NCBI GenBank assembly: GCA_965262775.1
Contig: CBDHFT010000005.1
Coordinates: 46,217 to 110,216, forward strand
From: JASGCL01 sp965262775
GTDB lineage: Bacteria; Pseudomonadota; Alphaproteobacteria; JASGCL01
DNA length: 64,000 nucleotides
Direction of reading: 5' to 3'
Part shown: in pieces, positions 19,959 through 28,445 of the stretch
Layout: the number at the start of each line of letters is the position of its first letter
Position numbering within the stretch: position 1 is the first letter of the stretch
Made by a program: the position numbers and the translations under genes
Notes under the pieces: generated by a model
What the model saw: the letters and a program-made list of their open reading frames with translations, nothing else
What the model was told of the DNA's origin: nothing
Databases searched by the model: none

Positions 19959-21383
19959 ATGGAAAATATAAATTACAGTGGCAAATTTGTTATTTTGGGC
20001 TTTGGCTCCATCGCTAGTGGCTTGCTGCCGCTGTTGTTTAAACATTTCCATAGCCCGCATATCAAGGTTATAACCGCCGATTCACGCAACGCAACCATCG
20101 CCCAGCATTATAAAGTTCCTCATATCGTCAATCCCCTAACCCGCGATAATTATAAATCTGTATTAGAAGAAAATCTCTCGGCGGGCGATTTTCTCATCAA
20201 CCTTAGCGTTGATGTTAGCTCGGTCGCGCTCATCGAATGGTGTCACGAACATAATGTCTTGTATATCGATACCTGCATCGAGCCATGGGTTGGGTTTTAT
20301 ACCGACACCAAACTCTCGGCGTCGCAACGTAGCAATTATGCTTTGCGCGAATCGGCCCTCGCCAAGCGGACCGAATGGCAAAAAAAAGAACATGGTAGCC
20401 AAGCCAAGAACCCAACCGCCATCATTGCCCATGGCGCGAATCCTGGGGTGGTAAGCCATTTTGTTAAACAAGCCCTTATCAATGTTGCCAAGGATACTGG
20501 CCACAACACCGCCGTGCCGCAAACCAAACAAGAATGGGTCGAACTAGCCAGCAACTTGGGGGTTAAGGTTATCCATATTGCCGAACGCGACACACAATAT
20601 AGCGCGAAACCCAAAATGCGCGACGAATTTGTTAATACCTGGAGCATCGATGGATTCCATTCGGAAGGTTGCCAACCAGCCGAATTGGGTTGGGGCAGTC
20701 ATGAAAAAGAAATACCAGCCGATGCCGAACAACATACATTTGGTGGCGGGGCCGCCATCTACCTTAACCAGCCAGGGGCAATAACGCAATGCCGCTCTTG
20801 GACTCCCGATGAAGGTCCCTACCAAGGCTGGATTATCACCCACAACGAATCTATCTCCATCGCCGATTATTTTTCGGGCAAGGTGGATGGTAAACTCTAT
20901 CGCCCCACCGTGCATTATGCTTATCACCCTTGCGACGCTGCTGTGCTGTCGCTTCATGAATTGGCGGGGCGTAATTTTGAATTGCAACCGACGCAACGGC
21001 TGATTGGCGATGAAATTGTTGACGGCGTGGATGAATTGGGCGTGTTGCTGATGGGGCATAAAAAAACTTCCTATTGGTATGGGTCGCATCTATCCATTCA
21101 TCAAGCGCGCGATTTGGCACCCCATAACAGCGCCACCAGTTTGCAAGTAACCTCCCCCGTTTTGGCGGGAATCATTTGGGCCATCAACAACCCCAACAAA
21201 GGTATTTTGGATTCTGACGAATTGCCGTTTGATGAAATACTTGCGGTTTGCTTGCCCTATTTGGGCGACATGGTTGGCGAATATAGCGACTGGACGCCAC
21301 TGAAAGATCGTCGCAAATTGTTCCCCGAGGATAGAGACGACGAAGACCCCTGGCAATTTAAAAACTTTCGGGTTCGTAGCTAA
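19959..21383 (+). CDS. hss: Homospermidine synthase
   Basis: 474 aa, typical for bacterial Hss, which makes sym-homospermidine from putrescine using NAD. N-terminal Rossmann segment FVILGFGSIASGLLPLLFKHF, then the saccharopine-dehydrogenase-like core with LYIDTCIEPWVGFY, TAIIAHGANPGVVSHFVKQAL and WGSHEKEIP, and a conserved late segment (HKKTSYWYGSHLSIHQARDLAPHNSAT). A strong GGAGG lies 8 nt before the ATG, the clearest ribosome site in the window. Monocistronic. Confidence 0.95.
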   Translation: MENINYSGKFVILGFGSIASGLLPLLFKHFHSPHIKVITADSRNATIAQHYKVPHIVNPLTRDNYKSVLEENLSAGDFLINLSVDVSSVALIEWCHEHNVLYIDTCIEPWVGFYTDTKLSASQRSNYALRESALAKRTEWQKKEHGSQAKNPTAIIAHGANPGVVSHFVKQALINVAKDTGHNTAVPQTKQEWVELASNLGVKVIHIAERDTQYSAKPKMRDEFVNTWSIDGFHSEGCQPAELGWGSHEKEIPADAEQHTFGGGAAIYLNQPGAITQCRSWTPDEGPYQGWIITHNESISIADYFSGKVDGKLYRPTVHYAYHPCDAAVLSLHELAGRNFELQPTQRLIGDEIVDGVDELGVLLMGHKKTSYWYGSHLSIHQARDLAPHNSATSLQVTSPVLAGIIWAINNPNKGILDSDELPFDEILAVCLPYLGDMVGEYSDWTPLKDRRKLFPEDRDDEDPWQFKNFRVRS

Positions 21384-21411
21384 GTCCTTCAACCACGATT
21401 TAAGCAATCAA

Positions 21412-22581
21412 TTATTGGCGTTGCGACGCCCTTATCTTCAAACTTTCAGACTTTAATTGCCCGCAGGCCGCCGAAATATCGCGCCCGCGGGGTCGCCGTG
21501 TTGGCACCGCATAACCCGCACCGCGCACGATGGCGGAAAAAATATCGATGGTTTCTTCGCTCGAACATTCATAATCGCACCCCTGCCATGGGTTAAATGG
21601 TATGATATTTATTTTCGAAGGAATATCTTTGATTAAATTTATCAGGGCATGTGCGTCGCTCGGCTTATCATTCACATCCTTTATCATGACATATTGCCAT
21701 GTTACGCGGCGGCCCTGGTAATCGCCTATCAATTCTCCCCGCCCGCGCCCCGCGCCGCGCTTGTCGTAATATTTTATATCGGCATGATAGATGGCGGGAT
21801 ATTGCCGAACCGCGGAAATTAACTGCTGCAACGGGTATTTCTTATTGATGGGCATGATAAGACTGCGTAATTCATCGGTCGCGGCATGAAGCGATATAGC
21901 CAAATTGACCATCGTTTCTTCGCCAACCCGCACTATGTCGGTTGCAATGCCCGATGTCGAAACCGTCACCTTGCGCCGCGAAAACCCCAGGGCTTGGGTA
22001 TCGAGCATTATTTTAATCGCCTTGATAACTTCGTCGGTATTATAAAGCGGTTCGCCCATACCCATAAAAACAATATTGGTAATTTTGCGATTTTGCGGGT
22101 CGGTATCGCCAACCTGCCTTTTTGCCATCAATATTTGCGATAAAATTTCCCCCGCGGTTAAATTGCGCACCAAATTTTGAGTCCCCGTGTGGCAAAAATG
22201 GCAATTGAGGGTGCAACCGATTTGCGATGAAATACATAATGTTCCCGATTCTTCATATGGCCCGCTTTTTTTAATAAACACCGTTTCTATTTCTTGGTTG
22301 GTGCCAAAGGAGAATAACCATTTTTCGGTGCCGTCGCTGGATACCTGGTGATTATTAATATGGGGATAGATAAGGCAATAGGTTTTTTTTAATTCCTCGC
22401 GTAGATCCTTTGACAAATCGGTCATGGCATCGATTGAATCGGCGGAGCGTTGATAAAGCCATTGATAGAGTTGCTTGGCACGAAACTTCCCCTGCCCCAT
22501 GTCCGACATAATTTTTTCCACCTGCGCCAGGTTCATACCCAACAGGTTGATTTTGGCAGGAAGGTTGTCGGCGGCAAGCAT
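21412..22581 (-). CDS. rlmN: Dual-specificity 23S rRNA/tRNA methyltransferase RlmN
   Basis: 389 aa radical-SAM enzyme that makes m2A2503 in 23S rRNA and m2A37 in tRNAs. The cluster motif CTLNCHFCHTG (CxxxCxxC) is central, and the accessory Cys needed for methyl transfer is present near the C-terminus (ISAACGQL). N-terminal GQGKFRAKQLYQWLY and the SAM-binding GMGEPLYN are standard. Intact, next to tRNA-Asp. Confidence 0.95.
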   Translation of the reverse strand: MLAADNLPAKINLLGMNLAQVEKIMSDMGQGKFRAKQLYQWLYQRSADSIDAMTDLSKDLREELKKTYCLIYPHINNHQVSSDGTEKWLFSFGTNQEIETVFIKKSGPYEESGTLCISSQIGCTLNCHFCHTGTQNLVRNLTAGEILSQILMAKRQVGDTDPQNRKITNIVFMGMGEPLYNTDEVIKAIKIMLDTQALGFSRRKVTVSTSGIATDIVRVGEETMVNLAISLHAATDELRSLIMPINKKYPLQQLISAVRQYPAIYHADIKYYDKRGAGRGRGELIGDYQGRRVTWQYVMIKDVNDKPSDAHALINLIKDIPSKINIIPFNPWQGCDYECSSEETIDIFSAIVRGAGYAVPTRRPRGRDISAACGQLKSESLKIRASQRQ

Positions 22582-22631
22582 GGCTTATATTTCACTATCT
22601 ATATTATTATAGGGGACTATCGTCAAAGAAG

Positions 22632-22708
22632 TGGCGATGGAGACGGGGCTCGAACCCGCGACCTTCGGCGTGACAGGCCGATGTTCTAACCAACTGAACT
22701 ACTCCACC
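22632..22708 (-). tRNA. tRNA-Asp (GTC)
   Basis: 77 nt including an encoded CCA. Acceptor GGTGGAG pairs with CTCCATC (one G-T), D-arm GTTCAGTTGGTTAGAAC, anticodon loop CTGTCAC with GTC, and T-arm GCGGG-TTCGAGC-CCCGT. All four arms pair. Confidence 0.96.
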
Positions 22709-22726
22709 ATCATTTATATTTCTTGT

Positions 22727-22763
22727 CATCGGTTTTAAAAATGGGGTTTTGCCCCACCCGATG
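22727..22763. other. Nested hairpin between tRNA-Asp and lptB
   Basis: An outer stem CATCGG/CCGATG (22,727-22,732 with 22,758-22,763) encloses TGGGG/CCCCA (22,742-22,746 with 22,752-22,756). Read on the minus strand, the inner stem is followed by TTTTT, which would suit a terminator just before tRNA-Asp. Function unknown. Confidence 0.3.
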
Positions 22764-22927
22764 GCAACATTGTATCCTATGCCACTTATGCTCACCCATA
22801 AACCGCCCATAAAACGATGTCAAGTTTTAATAACATTTTTTTATCATCAGGTATTTTCTGTCGCAGGATGGGTTGCATCAAGCGGCGAATCGGCGCAAGA
22901 ATCGCGACTGATAAATAATTAATAATC

Positions 22928-23677
22928 ATGACGGAAATATTGCGCATCGAACATATAAAAAAAACCATTGGCAAGCGCGCCGTGGTGAACGATGTTTCGC
23001 TTTCACTGCAAGCGGGTGAGGTTGTTGGCTTGCTTGGCCCCAATGGCGCGGGCAAAACCACCCTGTTTTATGGTATTTTGGGTTTGTTGCCCATCAACAG
23101 TGGCCATATTTTTATTGGCGATGTTGATGTATCGCGCCTGCCCGTTTATCGCCGTGCGCGGCTTGGTTTGTCTTATTTGCCCCAAGAACCCTCTATCTTT
23201 CGCGGTTTAACGGTTAAGGAGAATTTGCAGGCGGTGTTGGAAATAAAAATGAAACGGCAAGACGATATCGAATCTTATAGCGAACAATTGCTGAAAGATT
23301 TTAATTTGGTAGAACGCAGGAACGCCGAGGCTGTTACCTTATCGGGCGGGGAGCGTCGCCGTTTGGAAATTGCCCGCGCCCTATGCGCCTTCCCCACCTT
23401 TTTGTTGTTGGATGAGCCCTTTGCGGGCGTCGACCCCCTGGCCATTCGCGATGTCAGGTTGCTGGTGAAGAATTTGGCCAAACGCGGCATTGGCGTGCTT
23501 ATCACCGACCATAATGTGCGCGAAACATTACGTATTGTCGAACGCGCCTATATTATTCATGACGGAAAAATTATTGCCGAGGGTTCGCCCAAAGATATTA
23601 TCAACAATCCTTTGGCCCGCGAATTATATTTGGGCGAGGAGGTTACCCAAGAGTTAACCGCGGGCACCATCAATTAA
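22928..23677 (+). CDS. lptB: LPS export ABC transporter ATP-binding protein LptB
   Basis: 249 aa. Walker A GPNGAGKTT, Q-loop region PQEPSIFRGL, signature LSGGERRRLEIARAL, Walker B FLLLDEPFAGVDP and the switch His in TDHNVRETL: a complete ATPase of the LptB type. It powers LPS transport with LptFG and LptC, which are not in the window. The usual upstream lptC/lptA are replaced by tRNA-Asp and rlmN. 27 bp before rpoN on the same strand, the classical lptB-rpoN pair. Confidence 0.95.
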   Translation: MTEILRIEHIKKTIGKRAVVNDVSLSLQAGEVVGLLGPNGAGKTTLFYGILGLLPINSGHIFIGDVDVSRLPVYRRARLGLSYLPQEPSIFRGLTVKENLQAVLEIKMKRQDDIESYSEQLLKDFNLVERRNAEAVTLSGGERRRLEIARALCAFPTFLLLDEPFAGVDPLAIRDVRLLVKNLAKRGIGVLITDHNVRETLRIVERAYIIHDGKIIAEGSPKDIINNPLARELYLGEEVTQELTAGTIN

Positions 23678-23704
23678 TTAAAGATTAACGGGGAACATTT
23701 CTTT

Positions 23705-25210
23705 ATGAATCAAAAAGTAAAACTAGACCTGGTCACCAGCAACAATTTGGTGATGACGCCGCAGTTGCAACAGGCGATAAAATTATTACAATATAGCGGC
23801 GACCAGTTGACCGAATTTTTATTAAAAGAAATAGAAAAAAATCCTTTGCTGGAACTAAGCACCGACAGCCAGGCGGAGCATGCGGGGGCAGGCAACGCGG
23901 CGGCAAGTCAATCTACCGAACATAATAACCCCCATGTTTTGGAAGGTAGCAAAGATGTCCATGGGGTAACCGATGGCGCGAATACCCCCGCCCCCTCTCA
24001 CCAAGAACAAGATGCCGAACAAAATTTTTATCAAAATGATCATAGCTTGAAAGGTTCGGGGTCATTTAACAACGATGGTGATAACGACGCCATAGCGCGG
24101 GTTGCGGGGCAAGAATCCTTGCAGGGGCATTTGATGAATCAAATTGATATTTTATTTTCTAAAAATAGCCCCGATTATAAAATTGCCCTGGTGTTTTTGG
24201 GGTTGTTGGAAGAAACGGGTTGGTTGGCCAGCAATTGGCAGCAGGACCTGACCTCCCTCGGCGTAACCAGCGCGAAGGTCGAAGAAGTTTTACACAAATT
24301 GCAAACCCTTGAACCCGCGGGGATATTTTGTCGTAATTTGCGCGAATGTTTGATGATTCAATTGCGCGACAAAGATCTGCTTAGCGACAACATGCAGTGC
24401 CTGCTTGATAACCTTGATTGTTTTATATCGGGCGATGAAAAAAAATTATTGGAAAGAACTGGGCTAACATCTGACGATATCAAACCCTTGATTACTATCA
24501 TCAGGGCGCAAGACCCCAAGCCTGGGCTGGCCTATCAATTTCAAGCCCCCATCGCCATCGAACCCGATGTCGTGGTGTTTAAAAATTCTTTGGGCGAATG
24601 GCAAGCCGAATTAAACAGCCGCGCCAGCCCGCGGGCTATCCTTCATGAAAAAAACTATCAACATTATACCCAATCACGTTCTTTATTAAAAAAAGACAGG
24701 CAATTTATAGCCGAAAAATTTTATGCAGCAAAATGGCTGATAAAAAGTTTGGAACAGCGGCAAGAAACAATTTTAAAAGTTGCCAGCAAAATTATTGAAA
24801 AGCAGAAAAACTTTTTTGATTACGGTATCGAAAACCTAAAACCGCTTATTTTGCGCGACATTGCTTCGGCGATTGAAATGCACGAAAGCACGGTTAGCCG
24901 CGTTACCACCAACAAATACATGGCAACGCCGCGCGGCATGTTCGAAATGAAATTTTTCTTTACCCAAGCATTGGAAGGCAGCGACAAAGACAACCCCGTA
25001 TCGGCGGAGGTTGTTCGCCATTATATAAAAAATATCATCGCGGGCGAAACCCCCGACAAAATTTTGTCAGACGATGTTATTGTTGAAAATTTAAAAGAAA
25101 TTGGTTTCCAGGTCGCGCGTCGCACCGTGGCAAAATATCGCGAATCCCTTTCCATTCCATCATCGGTCATGCGCCGCAAGATGAAAAACAATTTTTTATA
25201 TCTGGGCTAG
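23705..25210 (+). CDS. rpoN: RNA polymerase sigma-54 factor RpoN
   Basis: 501 aa. Region I, Gln/Leu-rich (MTPQLQQAIKLLQYSGDQL, EIEKNPLLEL), contacts activators. An acidic, low-complexity region II spans about residues 55-125. Region III has the core-binding part, the helix-turn-helix (AIEMHESTVSRVTTNKY) and, near the end, the RpoN box ARRTVAKYRE. Binds -24/-12 promoters. The usual downstream hpf and ptsN are absent; instead the stop codon lies inside the left repeat of the GIY-YIG cassette. Confidence 0.96.
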   Translation: MNQKVKLDLVTSNNLVMTPQLQQAIKLLQYSGDQLTEFLLKEIEKNPLLELSTDSQAEHAGAGNAAASQSTEHNNPHVLEGSKDVHGVTDGANTPAPSHQEQDAEQNFYQNDHSLKGSGSFNNDGDNDAIARVAGQESLQGHLMNQIDILFSKNSPDYKIALVFLGLLEETGWLASNWQQDLTSLGVTSAKVEEVLHKLQTLEPAGIFCRNLRECLMIQLRDKDLLSDNMQCLLDNLDCFISGDEKKLLERTGLTSDDIKPLITIIRAQDPKPGLAYQFQAPIAIEPDVVVFKNSLGEWQAELNSRASPRAILHEKNYQHYTQSRSLLKKDRQFIAEKFYAAKWLIKSLEQRQETILKVASKIIEKQKNFFDYGIENLKPLILRDIASAIEMHESTVSRVTTNKYMATPRGMFEMKFFFTQALEGSDKDNPVSAEVVRHYIKNIIAGETPDKILSDDVIVENLKEIGFQVARRTVAKYRESLSIPSSVMRRKMKNNFLYLG

Positions 25211-25228
25211 GCCGTAGGCCTAGAACCA
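25207..25228 (+). repeat. Left inverted repeat of the GIY-YIG cassette
   Basis: A 22-bp sequence that ends in TAGAACCA and starts CTAGGC. It matches the reverse complement of 26,312-26,332 with one gap and one mismatch. It is also a hairpin (CTAGGC, loop CGTAG, GCCTAG), contains the rpoN stop codon, and is followed by a weak T run, so it could double as the rpoN terminator. Confidence 0.6.
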
Positions 25229-25260
25229 GACTTTTCAGCTTTGGGGAGATGACATCTATT

Positions 25261-26229
25261 TTATGGCCAAACGTCAGAGATGACCTTTGCCTTACGCAAC
25301 GTTTCCAAATTTGTATATCTTGGCCCTTGTAACTGGTCGCCATTGCGCCGCCTTTTAATGCGTTCTTCAAAAACCTTAGGCTTATCCTTAAAATTTAATC
25401 TATAATAATTAATCATCTTTCCCGTTTTTTTATTATTTTTGGTTTCGTGAACAACTATGTTTTCGACTGCTGCGTAGTGAGTGATCGCAGAAATAGGCGA
25501 TTTGCGATAAATAGCCAAATACTTAATTTTGTCTTTTAAATTCTCGCTTATTCTTATTGCATACCAACAATTTTCTTCCATAAATATTTTATTAAAAGTT
25601 TCTTCACCACTAGGCACAACAATGGCATCAATCTGCTTATTACCTTGCAATAAATCATTTTTAATTTCTGCTATTTCTTCTTCTGCATCTTCTGCGTTTC
25701 TATCATTAGATTTTTTAATTTTCTTTGCCGATTCATCAAAGGCCTCTAGCCCAATTAATTCTGCAACATGTAATATTTCTTTTAACCTGTTTCTTAAAGA
25801 CGATTTGCTAGAATCATCAAGAGTCGGTTCGCTAGGAAAATTTCCATTTTCTAATACACATACACCCAACTCGCCAGCCAACTTGCATAAAGCATATTCT
25901 AGCCATTGAATCCGCGCCTTATCAAATTTTTCTGAAAGAATGGCCACGCCCCATTCCCAAAAATCTTTATTTTTAATATGAGATTCAATCCTTCCCCTCA
26001 CCGTGGCATCACCCTCGCCAATATAAATACGCTCAACATCATCATTATGCCCAGAATAACCAACCAAAATATAAACACCATTATGTTTAAAATTCTCTTG
26101 GTCTTTAACTAAATCCCATTTGTCTTTTGGGAACGCTATAGCTGACCACACCCAGTCGTCGTTGACAATGATGCGGGCACCCTGCGGGTCGCCATCTAAA
26201 CAACGAATTTTTATTGTATATTCTGCCAT
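25261..26229 (-). CDS. GIY-YIG nuclease-domain protein (accessory cassette gene)
   Basis: 322 aa. The GIY-YIG core is at about residues 48-120: GVYILVGYSG (the GIY strand), IYIGEGDATVRGRIESH (the YIG strand with the conserved Arg) and, later, Glu in IQWLEYALCKLA as candidate metal ligand. A charged helical middle (150-205) leads to a second domain (220-322) with CWYAIRISENLKDKIKYLAIYR and SAITHYAAVENI, which looks like a small beta-domain, possibly of the PUA/ASCH/EVE type that reads modified bases; that is inference. It is AT-richer than its neighbours. Alone between rpoN and dapD, flanked by inverted repeats. Could be a homing or defence nuclease. Confidence 0.8.
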   Translation of the reverse strand: MAEYTIKIRCLDGDPQGARIIVNDDWVWSAIAFPKDKWDLVKDQENFKHNGVYILVGYSGHNDDVERIYIGEGDATVRGRIESHIKNKDFWEWGVAILSEKFDKARIQWLEYALCKLAGELGVCVLENGNFPSEPTLDDSSKSSLRNRLKEILHVAELIGLEAFDESAKKIKKSNDRNAEDAEEEIAEIKNDLLQGNKQIDAIVVPSGEETFNKIFMEENCWYAIRISENLKDKIKYLAIYRKSPISAITHYAAVENIVVHETKNNKKTGKMINYYRLNFKDKPKVFEERIKRRRNGDQLQGPRYTNLETLRKAKVISDVWP

Positions 26230-26264
26230 CGCCTGACAATATACAATTCAACAGGAAGGCGCAA
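26213..26264 (-). promoter_or_regulatory. GIY-YIG gene promoter with palindromic operator over the start
   Basis: On the minus strand TTGCGC (26,259-26,264), 17 bp, TATTGT (26,236-26,241), then ATG six bases later. A perfect 10-bp inverted repeat, ATTGTATATT/AATATACAAT (26,213-26,222 and 26,238-26,247, 15 bp apart), covers the -10 and the first codons with its centre at the start site. It reads as a repressor operator on a leaderless gene. Confidence 0.45.
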
Positions 26265-26311
26265 ATGGTTTTTATAAAATTTAAAATTTTAATTTCTAGC
26301 GATAGCAAAAT

Positions 26312-26332
26312 TGGTTCTAAGCCTACGCCTAG
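26312..26332 (-). repeat. Right inverted repeat of the GIY-YIG cassette
   Basis: 21 bp; on the minus strand it begins CTAGGCGTAGG and ends TTAGAACCA. It is the inverted partner of 25,207-25,228. It also folds (CTAGGC with GCTTAG, one G-T pair). Located just upstream of the dapD -35. Confidence 0.6.
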
Positions 26333-26333
26333 T

Positions 26334-26362
26334 TTGCAAATTGTAAAAAAATCCCCTATAGA
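26334..26362 (+). promoter_or_regulatory. dapD promoter, apparently leaderless
   Basis: TTGCAA (26,334-26,339), a 17-bp spacer and TATAGA (26,357-26,362). The ATG of dapD is at 26,369, so transcription would start at or next to the first codon; no Shine-Dalgarno is present. Confidence 0.5.
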
Positions 26363-26368
26363 AAAAAA

Positions 26369-27214
26369 ATGCCCCACGAAAAATTACAAAAAATCATTGA
26401 AACCGCTTGGCAACAACGCGACGCTATAACCCCCGACAAACATGACGCGGCGGTAAAATCGGCGGTTGATGAAGTTCTCAACCTCCTTGATGCTGGCACA
26501 TTGCGCGTCGCCGAAAAAACGGGCGACAAATGGCATACCCACCAATGGTTAAAAATGGCGGTGCTGTTGTCTTTCAAATTATCCCCTAACAAGGTTATCA
26601 AGGGCGGCAGCGGCGGCGGTTGGTTCGACAAGGTCGATTCCAAATGGCTGGGGTGGGATGAATCTTCTTGGCAGAAACATGGGTTTCGTGCCGTGCCCAA
26701 CGCCGTGGTGCGCCATTCGGCTTACATTGCCCCTTCGGTGGTGTTGATGCCGTCGTTCGTTAATGTCGGGGCCTATGTTGATTCGGGCACCATGGTCGAT
26801 ACTTGGAGCACGGTTGGCTCCTGCGCCCAAATTGGTAAAAATGTTCACCTGTCGGGCGGGGTGGGCATCGGCGGGGTATTGGAACCATTGCAAGCCAACC
26901 CCACCATTATCGAAGATGATTGCTTCATCGGCGCCAGGGCCGAGGTTGCCGAAGGTGTGGTGGTCGGCAGGGGTTCGGTCCTTGCCATGGGTGTTTTTTT
27001 ATCCGCCAGCACAAAAATTATCGACCGCGCCACGGGCAAAATTTACACGGGCATGGTGCCGCCCTATTCCGTGGTGGTGTCGGGGTCGTTGCCATCGAAC
27101 AAAACAATGGCCGACGGCACACCAAGCCCCCATTTATATTGCGCGGTGATTGTGAAACAGGTGGATGAAAAAACCCGCGCCAAAACATCCATCAATGAAT
27201 TATTGCGCGATTAA
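26369..27214 (+). CDS. dapD: 2,3,4,5-tetrahydropyridine-2,6-dicarboxylate N-succinyltransferase
   Basis: 281 aa, intact. Left-handed beta-helix acyltransferase with hexapeptide repeats in the second half (VVLMPSFVNVGAYVDSGTMVDTWSTVGSCAQIGKNV and onward). The N-terminus (LQKIIETAWQQRDAITPD) and SGGVGIGGVLEPLQANPTIIEDDCFIGAR are DapD hallmarks. It performs the succinylation step of lysine/diaminopimelate synthesis. 23 bp before dapE. Confidence 0.97.
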   Translation: MPHEKLQKIIETAWQQRDAITPDKHDAAVKSAVDEVLNLLDAGTLRVAEKTGDKWHTHQWLKMAVLLSFKLSPNKVIKGGSGGGWFDKVDSKWLGWDESSWQKHGFRAVPNAVVRHSAYIAPSVVLMPSFVNVGAYVDSGTMVDTWSTVGSCAQIGKNVHLSGGVGIGGVLEPLQANPTIIEDDCFIGARAEVAEGVVVGRGSVLAMGVFLSASTKIIDRATGKIYTGMVPPYSVVVSGSLPSNKTMADGTPSPHLYCAVIVKQVDEKTRAKTSINELLRD

Positions 27215-27237
27215 TAATAATTCATTATAATCGCCGC

Positions 27238-28395
27238 ATGGAAACCTCGGTCGCCGTTAATATTGCCAAGCAACTTATTGCTTGCCCGTCGGTCACGCCG
27301 CGCGATAAAGGCGCGATGAAGGTTCTAACCGATTTCCTAGAACCATTGGGTTTCGTTTGTAATATTTATGAATTTGGTGACGGCATCCACCGCACAAAAA
27401 ACCTCTATGCAAAATGGGGCAGCGGCGAACCCAACCTATGTTTTGCTGGCCATGTGGATGTTGTGCCGACGGGCGATGAAACAAAATGGTCGGCCCCGCC
27501 GTTTTCCGCCAACATCAAAGATAATTTTTTATATGGCCGCGGCGCGTGCGACATGAAGGGTGGCATTGCTTCATGGTGCGCCGCCATAGAAAATTTTTTG
27601 CAGCAACATAAAAACAAATCGATAAAAGGCTCCTTGTCCATGCTCATAACGGGCGATGAAGAAGGCCATGCCCAATTTGGCACAAAAAAATTGTTAGAAG
27701 CCATCGCCAGCAAGGGAGAAAAACTATCGGCCTGCATAACGGGGGAGCCAACCTGCCCCGAGCGATTGGGCGACATGGCAAAAATTGGTCGCCGCGGTTC
27801 TTTGACGGGCGTGATTAAGGTAAACGGCACCATGGGGCATACGGGCTATCCGCAACTTGCTGATAACCCTATCCCCCGCCTGCTCGATATGTTGCAGATA
27901 TTAAAAAATTGGCAAATAGATAAAGGCAATGAAAAATTCGAACCCAGCCAATTGGTCATCACCACCATCGATGTCGGTAACAAGGCCGATAACATCATTC
28001 CCAGCCAAGCCAGCGCGCAATTTAATATTCGTTTTAACAACGACCAAACCAGCGAAGGTTTGATGAAAAAAATTGAATCGATGTTTTCAGATTTTGATAA
28101 AAAAAAATGGAGCATTGCTTGGCGCGCCAATTGCGAAAGTTTTTTAACCCCCGAGGGCACCCTGTCTAACAAATTGCAAGCCGCTATAAAAAAAATCACG
28201 GGGTTGGATGTTCAATTAACCACCCTTGGCGGTACGTCGGATTCGCGTTTTATAAAAAATTATTGCCCCGTGTTGGACTTTGGTCATGTTTATAAAACCA
28301 TCCACCAAGTTGACGAACGGGTGGCGACGAAAGACCTTGATGACCTCGCCAAAATATATTATGAACTCATGGTTGATTATTTCGGGGCTGTTTAG
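27238..28395 (+). CDS. dapE: Succinyl-diaminopimelate desuccinylase
   Basis: 385 aa, M20 zinc peptidase. Zinc ligands are visible in CFAGHVDVVPTGDE, RGACDMKGGIASW and the catalytic pair ITGDEEGHAQFGT; the late His lies in FGHVYKTIHQVDERV. Hydrolyses N-succinyl-LL-diaminopimelate, two steps after DapD, and shares its operon. Dimerisation domain about 180-290. Confidence 0.96.
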   Translation: METSVAVNIAKQLIACPSVTPRDKGAMKVLTDFLEPLGFVCNIYEFGDGIHRTKNLYAKWGSGEPNLCFAGHVDVVPTGDETKWSAPPFSANIKDNFLYGRGACDMKGGIASWCAAIENFLQQHKNKSIKGSLSMLITGDEEGHAQFGTKKLLEAIASKGEKLSACITGEPTCPERLGDMAKIGRRGSLTGVIKVNGTMGHTGYPQLADNPIPRLLDMLQILKNWQIDKGNEKFEPSQLVITTIDVGNKADNIIPSQASAQFNIRFNNDQTSEGLMKKIESMFSDFDKKKWSIAWRANCESFLTPEGTLSNKLQAAIKKITGLDVQLTTLGGTSDSRFIKNYCPVLDFGHVYKTIHQVDERVATKDLDDLAKIYYELMVDYFGAV

Positions 28396-28445
28396 CAACC
28401 GTTATTTTCTTTTTCTTAACAATCATAAAATGACGCCCCTACCCC

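Noticed and set aside
20544..21089. 181-aa minus-strand frame inside homospermidine synthase
   Set aside because: Antisense shadow of a clearly conserved gene; no family features.
25207..25228. Left cassette repeat as nothing but the rpoN terminator
   Set aside because: It does fold and is followed by four T, but the matching inverted copy beyond the next gene, including the AACCA tail outside the hairpin, is not explained by termination.
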